Below are positions 16,992 through 25,863 of a stretch of 64,000 nt of DNA, piece by piece. Position numbers and translations under genes: made by a program. The stretch covers positions 105,811-169,810 of the forward strand of contig DHQL01000025.1 in NCBI GenBank assembly GCA_002408085.1. Direction: 5' to 3'. The DNA comes from Spirochaeta sp. UBA5339. Lineage in GTDB: Bacteria > Spirochaetota > Spirochaetia > DSM-2461. Below the pieces are notes generated by a model, which did no database searches, was not told where the DNA came from, and saw nothing but the letters and a program-made list of their open reading frames with translations. How positions within the stretch are numbered: position 1 is the stretch's first letter; each line of letters opens with the position of its first letter.

Positions 16992-18185
16992 AAGGAGTGA
17001 GATTCTCGGCAGGGCATAGAAGGTTCCGATGGAACTGCCCAGTGAGGAGAAGAAGAAGACCAGCAGAATCCGGGAGATCCGGTTTCTATACCACCCCTTA
17101 AGGCTGGTCACATCATCCTGAAGCTTCTCCATATCATGAACCCGGGGTTTCCGGAAAAAATACTCCATTATACCCGATACCATCCCTACGCCGATGGTGG
17201 GATTCATACTGGTTACGGGAGCCGCCAGAAAGGAGCCAAGCACCGTCAGGGGGTGGGCCATTGCCAGAGCGGCGCCAATGGCCGCCAGGGTTCCATTGGC
17301 CAGAATCCATACCAGAAGCATCTTAAGGCCCACATCAACACCGGAGGTGACAAAGCCGGTTACCACAATGGCAAGTATCAGGGCGGGGATGATCCAGGGG
17401 ATCATCTTGCTCACCGCTTTCCGCGGGGGCAGGGATGAGATCTCCGCAAGATCAACCTTCTTCTCCCCTTTGTAGAGGTCCTCGATCCAGCGGATAATTC
17501 CCTTCATATGTCCGGCGCCGACAACGGCGATGATCTTGTTTCCCGGAGCCTGATAGATATTGCTGGCCAGATACTGGTCACGCTCGTCGATGAGAACTTC
17601 CTTCACCGAGGGCAGATAGTCGGAAAGTTCCCCCATCATATCCTCAAGGGCGCCCTTCTGTTTCAGGGACTCCACCTCTTCGGCATCCACATCCTCGGTT
17701 GTAAAAACCGAGCTGATAAGGGAGGCCAGGAGTTTCATCTTGTTCCAGAAGCCGCTCTTGGCCCAGGCCCGCTGCAGGGTCATCTGTACGGGGCGGTCAC
17801 TGAAGGAGAAGGGTATGGAGAGTTCCTGTGCCACCTCGATGGCCATCTTCATCTCCTCCCCCGGTTTGATTCCGGTGTTCATTCCCACCTTTCTCTGAAA
17901 GGATGTGAGCACCAGGTTGGCCAGTAGAAGAAATCCCTTCTTCTCACGGAAGACCTTTGTCAGGTCCATCTGCTGCCACTTCTCATCCTTTGAAAGGGAC
18001 TGATAACGGGCGGCATCTATCTCGACGCAGATCCGGTCGGGCAGTTCCTCCCGGATCGCATTGGTTACCTCTTCAACACTGTCCAGGGAGACATGGGCGG
18101 TACCCAGAAGGAGAATCTCACGGTCCCCCGCCTTGATGCGGCTGACCGTATCTCCCTCGTGTTCTACAGAAAAACTTTCACTCAT
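16980..18185 (-). CDS. TraB/PrgY-family membrane protein
   Basis: This protein of about 401 residues has the family motifs LLGTAHVS (His31) and VVGAGHMKG, separated by a mostly helical segment, and then a hydrophobic C-terminal third with several predicted membrane segments (around IIPALILAIVVTGFVTSG, ANGTLAAIGAALAMAHPL and the final ILLVFFFSSLGSSIGTF). TraB-family proteins include PrgY, which blocks pheromone signalling in enterococci and is suspected to be a membrane protease; the spirochaete role is unknown. I choose the ATG at 18185, which overlaps the stop of the upstream TPR gene (ATGA) and has an AGGA site; an in-frame ATG six codons earlier is possible. Confidence 0.88.
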   Translation of the reverse strand: MSESFSVEHEGDTVSRIKAGDREILLLGTAHVSLDSVEEVTNAIREELPDRICVEIDAARYQSLSKDEKWQQMDLTKVFREKKGFLLLANLVLTSFQRKVGMNTGIKPGEEMKMAIEVAQELSIPFSFSDRPVQMTLQRAWAKSGFWNKMKLLASLISSVFTTEDVDAEEVESLKQKGALEDMMGELSDYLPSVKEVLIDERDQYLASNIYQAPGNKIIAVVGAGHMKGIIRWIEDLYKGEKKVDLAEISSLPPRKAVSKMIPWIIPALILAIVVTGFVTSGVDVGLKMLLVWILANGTLAAIGAALAMAHPLTVLGSFLAAPVTSMNPTIGVGMVSGIMEYFFRKPRVHDMEKLQDDVTSLKGWYRNRISRILLVFFFSSLGSSIGTFYALPRISLLLGG

Positions 18186-19627
18186 GGATTGTTCCTTTCC
18201 CATGCAGCCAGGTCGGATTCAAAAAATCCGGTGTCACCTTCAACCTGTTCATAGAAGGCCAGCGCTGTTTTTCTCAGGCCCTTCAGGTCGTCTCTGGCTC
18301 CCATATAAAAGTACATGCGGCTGCGCAGGTCTTCGTTTGATTCTTTTGCAACTTTATCACTGATAAAGAATGCGGACCCCGGAGACAGGTAGTAGCGGAA
18401 CATCTCATACTCCACACTGTTTCTGTCCAGACGGGTTCCCACCTCTTTCAGCAGGGACTCGGCACTCCTTCTGTCTCCGGCCTTCTCCATACAGAGGGCG
18501 GCGGCCAGAGCGACAAGGGGATCCCTGTTGTCGAAATTATAAGACTGTAAAAAATGGTTTCTTGCGGCTGAAAAGTCACCGTTCATATAGGCATATTTTG
18601 CCAGGGGTTCATGGGCATAACCATAGTCGGGCCTTGCGGCAAGGACCTTTTCAAAATAGACCTTTGCCTCGTCAAAGCGTTTCCACTCATCCAGAATCCC
18701 CGCCATATAGATATTGGCAAAGAGATTGTCGGGGTTGATGGACTCAAGAACCTTCAGATCCTCCCAGGCACCCTCGAGGTTATGGAAGTACTGGATACGG
18801 ACCCTTGCGCGGTCAAGATAGTGCCACTCCACTTCGGGTTCCAGTTCAATGGCCTTTCCGTAGTCGTCCTCACTGTTGCCGTAGTTCTTCAGCCCCTTCC
18901 AGGCCCGGGCTCTGTCCACATAGAGATAGGCGAATTCCGGCTCCAGATCGATGGCCCGATCCAGAAGTTTTACGGCGGACTCCAGCTGATCCAGGTTCAT
19001 CTGGGCCGTAGCGCCCCCGGAGAGAGCCATAAAGTTATTCGGATTATTCTGAAGGATTGTGAGGAAGCTTTTGTTGGCCTCTTCATAGCGTTTGCCATTA
19101 AGGTCAACGGTTCCCCTGATCAGAAGGGCACCCTCATGTTCGGGATCCGAGGCAAGAATCTGACCGACTATTCTGTCACGCTCCTCACCTCTGCCCTGGG
19201 CATTCTCCAGGAGAGCCATATTATAGAGAACTTCACTGTGTCCGGGATTCTCATCAAGGAGTCTGTTCAGCTCTTTCCGGGCTTCGTCAAACTGCTCATT
19301 GGCCACCATCAGGGCGGCCATCAGTATCTCCTGCTCCAGGGTAAGAGATTCCGCCTCTTCCAGAACGGCCAGAGCCTTGTCCAGGTCCTCAACGGAGCTG
19401 TACTCGCTGAGGGTCTCAACAACCCTCTGCTCTTCGGGAAGCTCCGGGGTCTCGGGCACATCGGGAGTCTCCATCGGTGTTTCGGCTGTTTCGGGCTTTT
19501 CAACGGCAGTTTGGGTCTGATCAGTTTTTCCGGGTTTTTCAGGAGTGCCCGAAGCACATCCAAAACCAAAAATCAGTACAGATGCAAGCAGGATTGCTCC
19601 CGGGATTGAGACTCTGGGCTTGGTCAT
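18182..19627 (-). CDS. TPR-repeat lipoprotein
   Basis: This 481-residue protein has an N-terminal signal with lipobox GFGC (lipidated Cys24) and then a Pro/Glu/Thr-rich linker (residues about 27-70). A long run of tetratricopeptide-like helical pairs follows to the end, for example the units around YLYVDRARAWKGLKNYGNSE and YNMALLENAQGRGEE. It is probably anchored to a membrane facing the periplasm as an assembly platform. It has a good AAGGAGAGAA ribosome site and is translationally coupled to the TraB-family gene. Partner and function are unknown. Confidence 0.86.
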   Translation of the reverse strand: MTKPRVSIPGAILLASVLIFGFGCASGTPEKPGKTDQTQTAVEKPETAETPMETPDVPETPELPEEQRVVETLSEYSSVEDLDKALAVLEEAESLTLEQEILMAALMVANEQFDEARKELNRLLDENPGHSEVLYNMALLENAQGRGEERDRIVGQILASDPEHEGALLIRGTVDLNGKRYEEANKSFLTILQNNPNNFMALSGGATAQMNLDQLESAVKLLDRAIDLEPEFAYLYVDRARAWKGLKNYGNSEDDYGKAIELEPEVEWHYLDRARVRIQYFHNLEGAWEDLKVLESINPDNLFANIYMAGILDEWKRFDEAKVYFEKVLAARPDYGYAHEPLAKYAYMNGDFSAARNHFLQSYNFDNRDPLVALAAALCMEKAGDRRSAESLLKEVGTRLDRNSVEYEMFRYYLSPGSAFFISDKVAKESNEDLRSRMYFYMGARDDLKGLRKTALAFYEQVEGDTGFFESDLAAWERNNP

Positions 19628-19774
19628 GTTCTCTCCTTAAATTACAGGACTGAAAGAAGATCCGGTTGGAATTGCGGCTTTCAGGTATTTCAGCAGCTTT
19701 ATTAGTCTGGCGGAAAGGGGGAATATCCCTGTTTTCATGAGATAATATACCTCTGTAATCGAATTTCGGCAAGG

Positions 19775-19803
19775 TTGCTTTTTTACTTTCCTATTGGTAA
19801 TAT
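19775..19803 (+). promoter_or_regulatory. Promoter giving a near-leaderless transcript of the 590-residue protein gene
   Basis: TTGCTT (19775-19780), 17 bases, TAATAT (19798-19803). The start would fall at about 19809-19811, only 2-4 bases before the ATG at 19813, and no ribosome site exists before that ATG. The remaining upstream gap (19628-19774) serves the divergent TPR gene; I see no other element in it. Confidence 0.6.
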
Positions 19804-19812
19804 TCGCATCAT

Positions 19813-21585
19813 ATGAAGCAGAAGACAGGCCCTTTTTTGAAAGCAGTTCCCTTTATTTATGCAATAATAATGGTACTGCTCATCTTTTATCATTTCTCCC
19901 GTTTTGAAAATTTCTCTCTTGTTAACAAGAATATCTCATATATGGGAACACAGACTCTGGAAACCGGTCTCTCCCCTGCATCCATACACAGGCTCAACGT
20001 GTTTACCAACGGACTTGATCTTGTTTTTTCAAACAGATACAAGATCAGGGTCATCACCGAAGATAATATTACCCGCAGCCTTATGGTGGAGGAGATAAAC
20101 AACCTTGAAAACGGTGTTGAACTCCTTTTTAAATACGGAATCAGCCTCAGGGTGATCTCTCAGAACAGCGACAGCTCTCTGGAAGTGTCTGTACCCCAGA
20201 CCATACCCGCCGTAAGGGAAGTGATCCTCAGAGCCCTACCCCTTGAGAATTTTCAGATTGTACTGGATGAGAAAAAGGGGATTATGCTGAACGACGGCAC
20301 AAGCAGCTACTTCCTCGACAGCCCCTCGGATCTCAGCTACAGCAACGGCAGCCTTCATATATCAATGGAGGAGAGGGTCAACGTGAGGGTCGGAATCAAA
20401 GACGAGGCTCCCGGACTGGGCCGCACGGCCTTTGAATGGCTTTCGGAAGTAGAGAGTACCGACAACAGCAGTGTAATCGAAGAGTACCGGGAGAAAGCCT
20501 ATAAGGGCTGGACTTCCCGTTTTGACAAAAGTTCGGGCAGCCTGAAAATGCCCGACGGAGGCAGCGGCTTCTCCGAAAAGGCTCTTGTCTACTATCTTGG
20601 TGAAATCTACAGCAGAAATGAGTTCAACCTCTATGCCGCAGATATGCTGAGAGGAGCAGAGAGAAACAGTTCAAACCTGGGATGGTTTTCCAGCCCCTAT
20701 ACGGGTGATGTTGTAAACAGAACAGCCCCTCTCCTCAGAGACAACCCTGCCCGTCTTCTTCAGGGAACAAACTCCCTGAGTCTGACAGGCAACGCAGAGC
20801 TCTCCCCCTATAGGGAGATCAGAGAGCTCCAGACCATTCTGGACAATCCCGGAGAGACAGACCCCATTCTCTGGATCGAAGAGAAAATCTTCCCCCTTAT
20901 CGTATGGCTGGAGGAGGGACTCTATATATTCCATCCGGATAATCCCGTAGCCGACACCCTCTATACCCTTGAGGCGGTCTCTCTTCTGGAAAGAGCGGCG
21001 GATATGACCGGAGAGTATCAGTTTGACGACCTTGCTTCGGAACTGAGGGCCTCTATTCTTTCCAGAGCCGATGAGGACGGAACTCTTCCTGCCTCGATTA
21101 TCTTCTCCAGAGAGCGGGCCTCTGTGGAGCAGGGTAAGGTTGCGGCAGAGGATGTCTTCTCTCTCTATCTTGCTGAAAACTACTCCCCCAGAGTCATCGA
21201 CCTGAGCGCCCAGCTCTCGGCTGACTCCTGGATGTATACGGCCGCGGAATCCACCGCCGCAAGAAGGACAGGCAGCTCTGTAGAGATCGATGTCAACTTT
21301 CCCGTGGGTCAGACACACCACCTTGCCATCAAGGGTGTCGAGCCCTTCGATACGATCTTCCTCCACGGCATCAGATGGAAGAGCGACCCCCGGTTCCAGC
21401 GATACTCCGACGGATGGGTCTACAACTCAGTAAGCAAGACCCTCTATGTAAAGCTGCGCCACCGGACCAGAACTGAAACCATAGGGATAAATTTTGCACC
21501 TCCTGCACCGGCTCCGGCCGCCACTCCGGCTGCGGCTCCGGCCACCACCCCTGCAGCCGCCGAAACCGGGACGGGCCAGAACTGA
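19813..21585 (+). CDS. Unknown membrane-anchored extracytoplasmic protein
   Basis: I do not recognise this 590-residue protein. One N-terminal membrane segment (about residues 9-26) is followed by a large, mostly polar region with mixed strands and helices, a helical middle (about 290-430), and a beta-rich end in which GWVYNSVSKTLYVKLRHR resembles the last beta-sandwich of some glycosyl hydrolases. That resemblance is faint. The tail (about 560-590) is a low-complexity run of Ala, Pro and Thr. The topology suggests an inner-membrane anchor with the body in the periplasm. It appears to be transcribed alone from a near-leaderless promoter. Confidence 0.7.
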   Translation: MKQKTGPFLKAVPFIYAIIMVLLIFYHFSRFENFSLVNKNISYMGTQTLETGLSPASIHRLNVFTNGLDLVFSNRYKIRVITEDNITRSLMVEEINNLENGVELLFKYGISLRVISQNSDSSLEVSVPQTIPAVREVILRALPLENFQIVLDEKKGIMLNDGTSSYFLDSPSDLSYSNGSLHISMEERVNVRVGIKDEAPGLGRTAFEWLSEVESTDNSSVIEEYREKAYKGWTSRFDKSSGSLKMPDGGSGFSEKALVYYLGEIYSRNEFNLYAADMLRGAERNSSNLGWFSSPYTGDVVNRTAPLLRDNPARLLQGTNSLSLTGNAELSPYREIRELQTILDNPGETDPILWIEEKIFPLIVWLEEGLYIFHPDNPVADTLYTLEAVSLLERAADMTGEYQFDDLASELRASILSRADEDGTLPASIIFSRERASVEQGKVAAEDVFSLYLAENYSPRVIDLSAQLSADSWMYTAAESTAARRTGSSVEIDVNFPVGQTHHLAIKGVEPFDTIFLHGIRWKSDPRFQRYSDGWVYNSVSKTLYVKLRHRTRTETIGINFAPPAPAPAATPAAAPATTPAAAETGTGQN

Positions 21586-21592
21586 TTTCCCC

Positions 21593-21664
21593 CGGAAACA
21601 GCGGGGTAAAATTCTGATTTTTCAGATTTTCCTGGAAATTCACAGGAAAAATCCGCTGTTTCCG
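21593..21664. other. Folded inverted-repeat element (three-way-junction-like)
   Basis: A perfect 12-bp outer inverted repeat, CGGAAACAGCGG (21593-21604) and CCGCTGTTTCCG (21653-21664), encloses two further hairpins: TCTGA/TCAGA (21613-21626) with a TTTT loop, and TTTTCCTG/CAGGAAAA (21627-21650) with an 8-base loop. The three stems could form a three-way junction in RNA or a cruciform in DNA. It lies between the unknown 590-residue gene and the small gene at 21708. No T tract follows on either strand, so it is not a standard terminator. Confidence 0.65.
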
Positions 21665-21707
21665 TATAAAATAGAGGTGACGATGAGTCGGCATTCTGGA
21701 GGATTCA

Positions 21708-21980
21708 ATGAAAAGCTGCACATTTTATGTTGTCATAAGAGAGAACTACTCTTCAGACCATAATGACTTTTTTCCCTATATCTCTGCTGAATATGTGAAA
21801 ATTGCAAAGAACTTCAAGGCAGGAAAAAAATATCCCGTTCTGGCGGTGAAGGATGTGACCATCGTTGCTGATGACGAAAATGTTGTCGAGACCTCCCAGT
21901 TTCTGGTTCCCACAGAGAACCTGAACTTTATGTGGGTTCAGTCCGAGATTTTCAAGTTCGCCGGTATCAGTCCCGAATAG
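21708..21980 (+). CDS. Small hypothetical protein (90 residues)
   Basis: This is an unrecognised cytoplasmic protein without signal or membrane segment, predicted to be mainly beta-stranded (repeated V/F-rich strands such as KYPVLAVKDVTIVADD). It looks like a small SH3-like or single-domain protein. The ATG has a GGAGG site 5 bases upstream. The gene ends 5 bases before the NAD(P)HX-repair gene and is probably co-transcribed with it. The folded element at 21593-21664 lies upstream. Confidence 0.65.
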   Translation: MKSCTFYVVIRENYSSDHNDFFPYISAEYVKIAKNFKAGKKYPVLAVKDVTIVADDENVVETSQFLVPTENLNFMWVQSEIFKFAGISPE

Positions 21981-21985
21981 TTTTT

Positions 21986-23524
21986 ATGAAAGTTCTCACT
22001 CCTGATGAAATGCGTCTGATGGATGAGAACTGCATCCGTCACTTCAAAGTCCCCGGCATTCTGCTGATGGAGAATGCGGCATCTGCCGCCCTGAATCATA
22101 TCCTTGCAGATTACAGTTTCTCTTCCCCCCTGATCGTCTGCGGTTCGGGAAACAACGGCGGAGACGGTCTGGCCCTGGCCAGAAAGCTCCACAGCGTTTC
22201 CAGAAGCCCCAGGGTTCTGATCTCCGGTTCCAGGGAGAAGATGACTCCCGAATCCCTGGAGAATCTTAAAAGTCTGGAAGCCCTGGAGATTCCCCTCTAC
22301 TTCAATCCTGAAGATGATGTTCTGGAGAGCCTCTTTGAAGGCAGCGATCTGATTGTGGATGCCCTCTTCGGCACAGGACTGAACCGTGAGGTGCAGGGTG
22401 AAAAAAAAGATCTGATCCTGAGAATTAACTCCTCCCCGGCTCCAGTTGTTTCACTGGATATCCCCTCGGGTCTGGATGGCGCAAGTTCTGACACCCTCGG
22501 CTGCGCCGTAAAGGCCGACAGCACCGTCTGCTTCGGTGCTCCCAAACCGGGAAATGTCCTCAGTCCCGGTTTTATAAATAACGGAGACCTCCTCTGTTCC
22601 CGGATCTCATTTCCTCCCCGTCTATATGACAATGAAAAATACCCTCGGGAGATCAATCTGCCGGGGCCTCTACCCGAGAGGGATCCTCTGGGCTACAAAA
22701 ACAGCTTCGGCAGGGTTCTTGTTATCGGCGGAGGTGGTGAGTACAGGGGAGCCCCTCTTCTGGCCGCCAGGGCCGCCTACCGTTCGGGTGCCGGGTATGT
22801 TACCGCGGCGGTACCCCGCTCCCACTGTTCCGGCTTCTCCTCCCGGTGTCCCGAAGCTGTTGTCAAAGGGCTGATGGAGACAGAATCGGGAACCATTGCC
22901 ATGGAAAATCTGGAGAGTCTGGTCGAACTGGCCTCATCCCACACCGCGGTCCTTCTGGGTCCCGGTATGACAGGAGAGACTGCGGACCTTATCCGGGAGC
23001 TGATTCCCCGGATAGAGAAACCCCTTCTTATTGATGCCGATGGTCTGGGTGCCCTGGCCGGCCGACCCGAACTGACCCTGAACCGAACAGCCCCTACGGT
23101 GCTCACCCCTCACCTGGGTGAGGAGAGACGCCTTGCAGCGGGTCTTGCCGCGGGTACCGATAAAGATCTGGAGGAAGTCTATGGCGCCCTCTGCGTCCAC
23201 AAGGGTCCACGCACGGTTATCGGAACACCTGGGGGCAGACGGTATATCAACCTTACGGGCAACGAGGCCCTGGGAACCGCCGGCAGCGGTGACGTTCTGT
23301 CCGGCATGACTGCAGCCTTTCTGGCACAGGAGAGGGACGCTGCGGCAGCGGTTCAGAAGGCCGTACTCCTTCACGGACTTACAGCCGATCTCTATCCTTC
23401 CGCCCGGGAGAGTTTCTGCGCCGGTGATATTATCGAGATGCTTCCAGAAACCCTGAAAGTGTACAGAGAAAAGTACAGCTCCCTGACAGAGACCTGTTTC
23501 GGAAAAATACAAATGCTCCCCTGA
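21986..23524 (+). CDS. nnr: Bifunctional NAD(P)HX epimerase / ADP-dependent NAD(P)HX dehydratase
   Basis: This 512-residue protein repairs hydrated NADH and NADPH. The N-terminal epimerase (YjeF_N) domain has VCGSGNNGGDG and DALFGTGL. The C-terminal ribokinase-like dehydratase (YjeF_C, CARKD) has GRVLVIGGGGEY and the catalytic GTAGSGDVLSG. I take the ATG at 21986 (MKVLTPDEM) as the start; an upstream extension in the same frame overlaps the small gene and looks non-coding. There is no clear ribosome site, so translation may be coupled to the preceding small gene. Confidence 0.95.
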   Translation: MKVLTPDEMRLMDENCIRHFKVPGILLMENAASAALNHILADYSFSSPLIVCGSGNNGGDGLALARKLHSVSRSPRVLISGSREKMTPESLENLKSLEALEIPLYFNPEDDVLESLFEGSDLIVDALFGTGLNREVQGEKKDLILRINSSPAPVVSLDIPSGLDGASSDTLGCAVKADSTVCFGAPKPGNVLSPGFINNGDLLCSRISFPPRLYDNEKYPREINLPGPLPERDPLGYKNSFGRVLVIGGGGEYRGAPLLAARAAYRSGAGYVTAAVPRSHCSGFSSRCPEAVVKGLMETESGTIAMENLESLVELASSHTAVLLGPGMTGETADLIRELIPRIEKPLLIDADGLGALAGRPELTLNRTAPTVLTPHLGEERRLAAGLAAGTDKDLEEVYGALCVHKGPRTVIGTPGGRRYINLTGNEALGTAGSGDVLSGMTAAFLAQERDAAAAVQKAVLLHGLTADLYPSARESFCAGDIIEMLPETLKVYREKYSSLTETCFGKIQMLP

Positions 23525-23547
23525 GGGGGTATAATAAGGAGAACCAG

Positions 23548-23856
23548 ATGATAGTTTACTGTGTAGAAGTTCAGGTCGTACCCGGAAAGGAGGAGGAGTT
23601 CAAGGCCGCCAGTCTCAGGAACCACCAGGCCACCAGAAAAGAGCCCGGCAATATCCGTTTTGACGTCCTCCAACAGACTGAGGACAGCTCCCGCTTTTTC
23701 CTCTATGAGGCCTATACCTCTGAAGATGCTGTAAAGGCCCATAAGGAGACCGCCCACTATCTGGAGTGGAGAGAAACTGTCGCCCCCTGGATGGCCGCCC
23801 CCCGAAAAGGGACCTCCCACTCTGTCTGTGCCCCTGAGGAACCGGAAAAATGGTAG
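23548..23856 (+). CDS. LsrG-like antibiotic-biosynthesis-monooxygenase-fold protein
   Basis: This 102-residue ferredoxin-like barrel protein closely follows the LsrG/YgiN pattern: a start like MIVYCVEVQV, NHQATRKEPGN, RFDVLQQ and FLYEAYTSEDAVKAHKETAHYLEW. In enterobacteria LsrG degrades phospho-AI-2; many relatives are quinol monooxygenases of unknown role. A perfect TATAAT (23530-23535) and an AAGGAG site precede it. The frame runs 7 bases into the alcohol dehydrogenase gene. No lsrABCDK genes are nearby, so an AI-2 role is not supported by context. Confidence 0.78.
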   Translation: MIVYCVEVQVVPGKEEEFKAASLRNHQATRKEPGNIRFDVLQQTEDSSRFFLYEAYTSEDAVKAHKETAHYLEWRETVAPWMAAPRKGTSHSVCAPEEPEKW

Positions 23857-25013
23857 AGTTCTCCTTTGCAGCCAACCGGAAAATTATCTTCGGTATGGAC
23901 AGAAGCAGCGAAGTAGTTCCCCATCTGAAAAAACTGGGCGGGAAAATACTCTTTCTGTCGGGACGGGGAATACGGAACTCGGAAAAGTGGGTTTCCTTTG
24001 TCCACTCCCTGGAGTCCGAAGGGATAGAATATATACATGAAACTGTTTCCGGAGAACCCTCCCCCGAGGTGGTGGATTCCATCTGTGATTCCGTAAAAGC
24101 CGAAAAGATTGCCGGCGTGATGGCTCTGGGAGGCGGCAGTGTTCTTGATGCGGGAAAGGCTGCCGCCGCCATGCTGACAGAAGAGGGGTCAGTAATGGAG
24201 TACCTTGAGGGTGTAGGCTCAAAGGAACCCTCGGGTTCCACCCTTCCCTTCTTTGCCCTGCCCACCACTGCGGGTACGGGCAGCGAGTGCACCAAAAATG
24301 CCGTTATCAGCAGTCCCGGCAGAGAGGGCTTTAAAAAATCCCTCCGTCACGATCATTACATCCCCGCTCTGGCGGTGGTGGATCCCGGCTGGCTGAAAAC
24401 CCTGTCCCCTTCGGTAATGGCGTCCTGCGGAATGGATGCCTTCTCCCAGCTTCTGGAGTCCTATATCTCCACAGGAGCCTCTCCTGTCAGTGATGCCCTG
24501 GCACGGCAGGGTCTTCTGGGATTTATAAATTCCTTCAATACCCTTCTTGAGGGAAGGGCTTCTGATGAAGATTACGGGGCAATCGCCCTGGGCTCCTGCC
24601 TCTCGGGACTGACCCTGGCCAATGCGGGCCTCGGCACGGTCCACGGCATTGCCGGTGTTATCGGAGGCCTTACGGAGCTCCCCCACGGAACCGCCTGCGG
24701 ACTTCTGCTGCCGGGAGTGATGAAAAAAACCTTTTCCGCCCTGGCCGAAACTGATCCGAATGCCCCGGTCCTGGAAAAGATCAGGATACTGATGGTCCTT
24801 TCCGGAGAAAGCCCTGCCGACGGCATCGCAGCCGCAGGAATGCTGACTGAAAAACTGGAAGAGTGGGGCCGTCTGGCCGCCCTTCCCTCCCTGGGCAGAA
24901 TGGGATTTCCCGAAGAACTGATAGAGAAGGCTGCCGCCGACTCAGGCAACAAGAACAATCCCTATGCTTTCAGCAGAGAGGAACGGCTTAAGCTGATCCG
25001 GGAGGTATTTTAA
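23850..25013 (+). CDS. Iron-type (group III) alcohol dehydrogenase family protein
   Basis: This 387-residue protein has the NAD-binding GGGSVLDAGKA motif and the loop LPTTAGTGSE. Metal-site segments are GMDAFSQLLESY and GTVHGIAGVIGG...LPHGT. At the first metal site the usual DAxxH histidine is glutamine (DAFSQ); this variant occurs in a recognisable subfamily and may change metal use. The substrate (an alcohol, lactaldehyde or phosphonate-type aldehyde) cannot be told. It overlaps its upstream neighbour by 7 bases and its stop (TAA) shares one base with the next ATG, so the three genes form an operon. Confidence 0.9.
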   Translation: MVEFSFAANRKIIFGMDRSSEVVPHLKKLGGKILFLSGRGIRNSEKWVSFVHSLESEGIEYIHETVSGEPSPEVVDSICDSVKAEKIAGVMALGGGSVLDAGKAAAAMLTEEGSVMEYLEGVGSKEPSGSTLPFFALPTTAGTGSECTKNAVISSPGREGFKKSLRHDHYIPALAVVDPGWLKTLSPSVMASCGMDAFSQLLESYISTGASPVSDALARQGLLGFINSFNTLLEGRASDEDYGAIALGSCLSGLTLANAGLGTVHGIAGVIGGLTELPHGTACGLLLPGVMKKTFSALAETDPNAPVLEKIRILMVLSGESPADGIAAAGMLTEKLEEWGRLAALPSLGRMGFPEELIEKAAADSGNKNNPYAFSREERLKLIREVF

Positions 25014-25813
25014 TGGCACAAGATTTTTTCACACCCAATCCCAGAGTACTGGCCCATAGAGGAAACAGCATGGACTTCCCGGAAAATACGGAACCTGCCT
25101 TTGCCGGAGCCCTGGAGATTCCGGTGGATGTGATTGAGACTGATGTCCACCTTATGGCCGACGGAAATGTGCTGATCTCCCATGATGACAACCTGGAACG
25201 GAACTGCGGCGTGGATCATCCCGTCTCAGTCCTGACAAGGGAGGAACTTGAAGATATAGACATGGGCTGGAGCTTTACAAAGGACGGAGGAGAGACCTAC
25301 CCCTTCCGTGACAGGGGAATCACCCCCCTTCTGCTGGAGGACGCCCTCCGCCTCTTTCCGGAGGCCAGATTCAATATCGATCTGAAGGACAAGAGCGATG
25401 ATCTGGCACATCAGGCCGCAGAGACCATTAAACAGGCAGGCGCCGAAAAACGGGTCTGTGTGGGATCCTTCAACCACTCCACCCTGAAGGCCTTCCGGAA
25501 GGCCCTTCCCGGATGCGCTACCAGTCTCAGCCAGAAGGAGATTATCCTGATCCTCCTCTTCTACCGCTTCGGCTGGAAACCCTCATCTGTCAGAAAGGGA
25601 GAGGCCCGGGCGGCGCAGATACCCGAAAAGGCGGGGGCCTACAGAATAATCCGACCCTCCTTTATAAAGTGGTGCCGGAAGAACTCCCTTGCCCTTCAGG
25701 TATGGACTGTAAATGAAGAGAAGAAGATGAGAGAACTCCTTGAAGAGGGAGTGGGCGGAATCTTTTCCGACGACCCTGTACTGCTTGCGAAGGTCTGCCG
25801 GGATCTCGGCTGA
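25013..25813 (+). CDS. Glycerophosphodiester phosphodiesterase
   Basis: This 266-residue GDPD-family protein releases glycerol-3-phosphate from glycerophosphodiesters. The catalytic core is clear: AHRGNSMDFPENT (first His, Arg, Glu-Asn), IETDVHLMADGNVLISHDD (metal Glu/Asp and second His), and the C-terminal VWTVNEE and GGIFSDDP. No signal peptide is present, so it is cytoplasmic like UgpQ. It is the last gene of a three-gene operon. Confidence 0.92.
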   Translation: MAQDFFTPNPRVLAHRGNSMDFPENTEPAFAGALEIPVDVIETDVHLMADGNVLISHDDNLERNCGVDHPVSVLTREELEDIDMGWSFTKDGGETYPFRDRGITPLLLEDALRLFPEARFNIDLKDKSDDLAHQAAETIKQAGAEKRVCVGSFNHSTLKAFRKALPGCATSLSQKEIILILLFYRFGWKPSSVRKGEARAAQIPEKAGAYRIIRPSFIKWCRKNSLALQVWTVNEEKKMRELLEEGVGGIFSDDPVLLAKVCRDLG

Positions 25814-25838
25814 CCGGGCCGAACCCCGGACAGAAGTA

Positions 25839-25858
25839 AGCCCGGCAAAAACCGGGCT
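25839..25858. terminator. Convergent hairpin between the phosphodiesterase gene and mnmA
   Basis: AGCCCGG and CCGGGCT flank a 6-base loop. T tracts are weak on both sides (TTACTTCT on the minus strand), so termination efficiency is doubtful, but the position between two convergent genes fits. Confidence 0.5.
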
Positions 25859-25863
25859 GTAAA

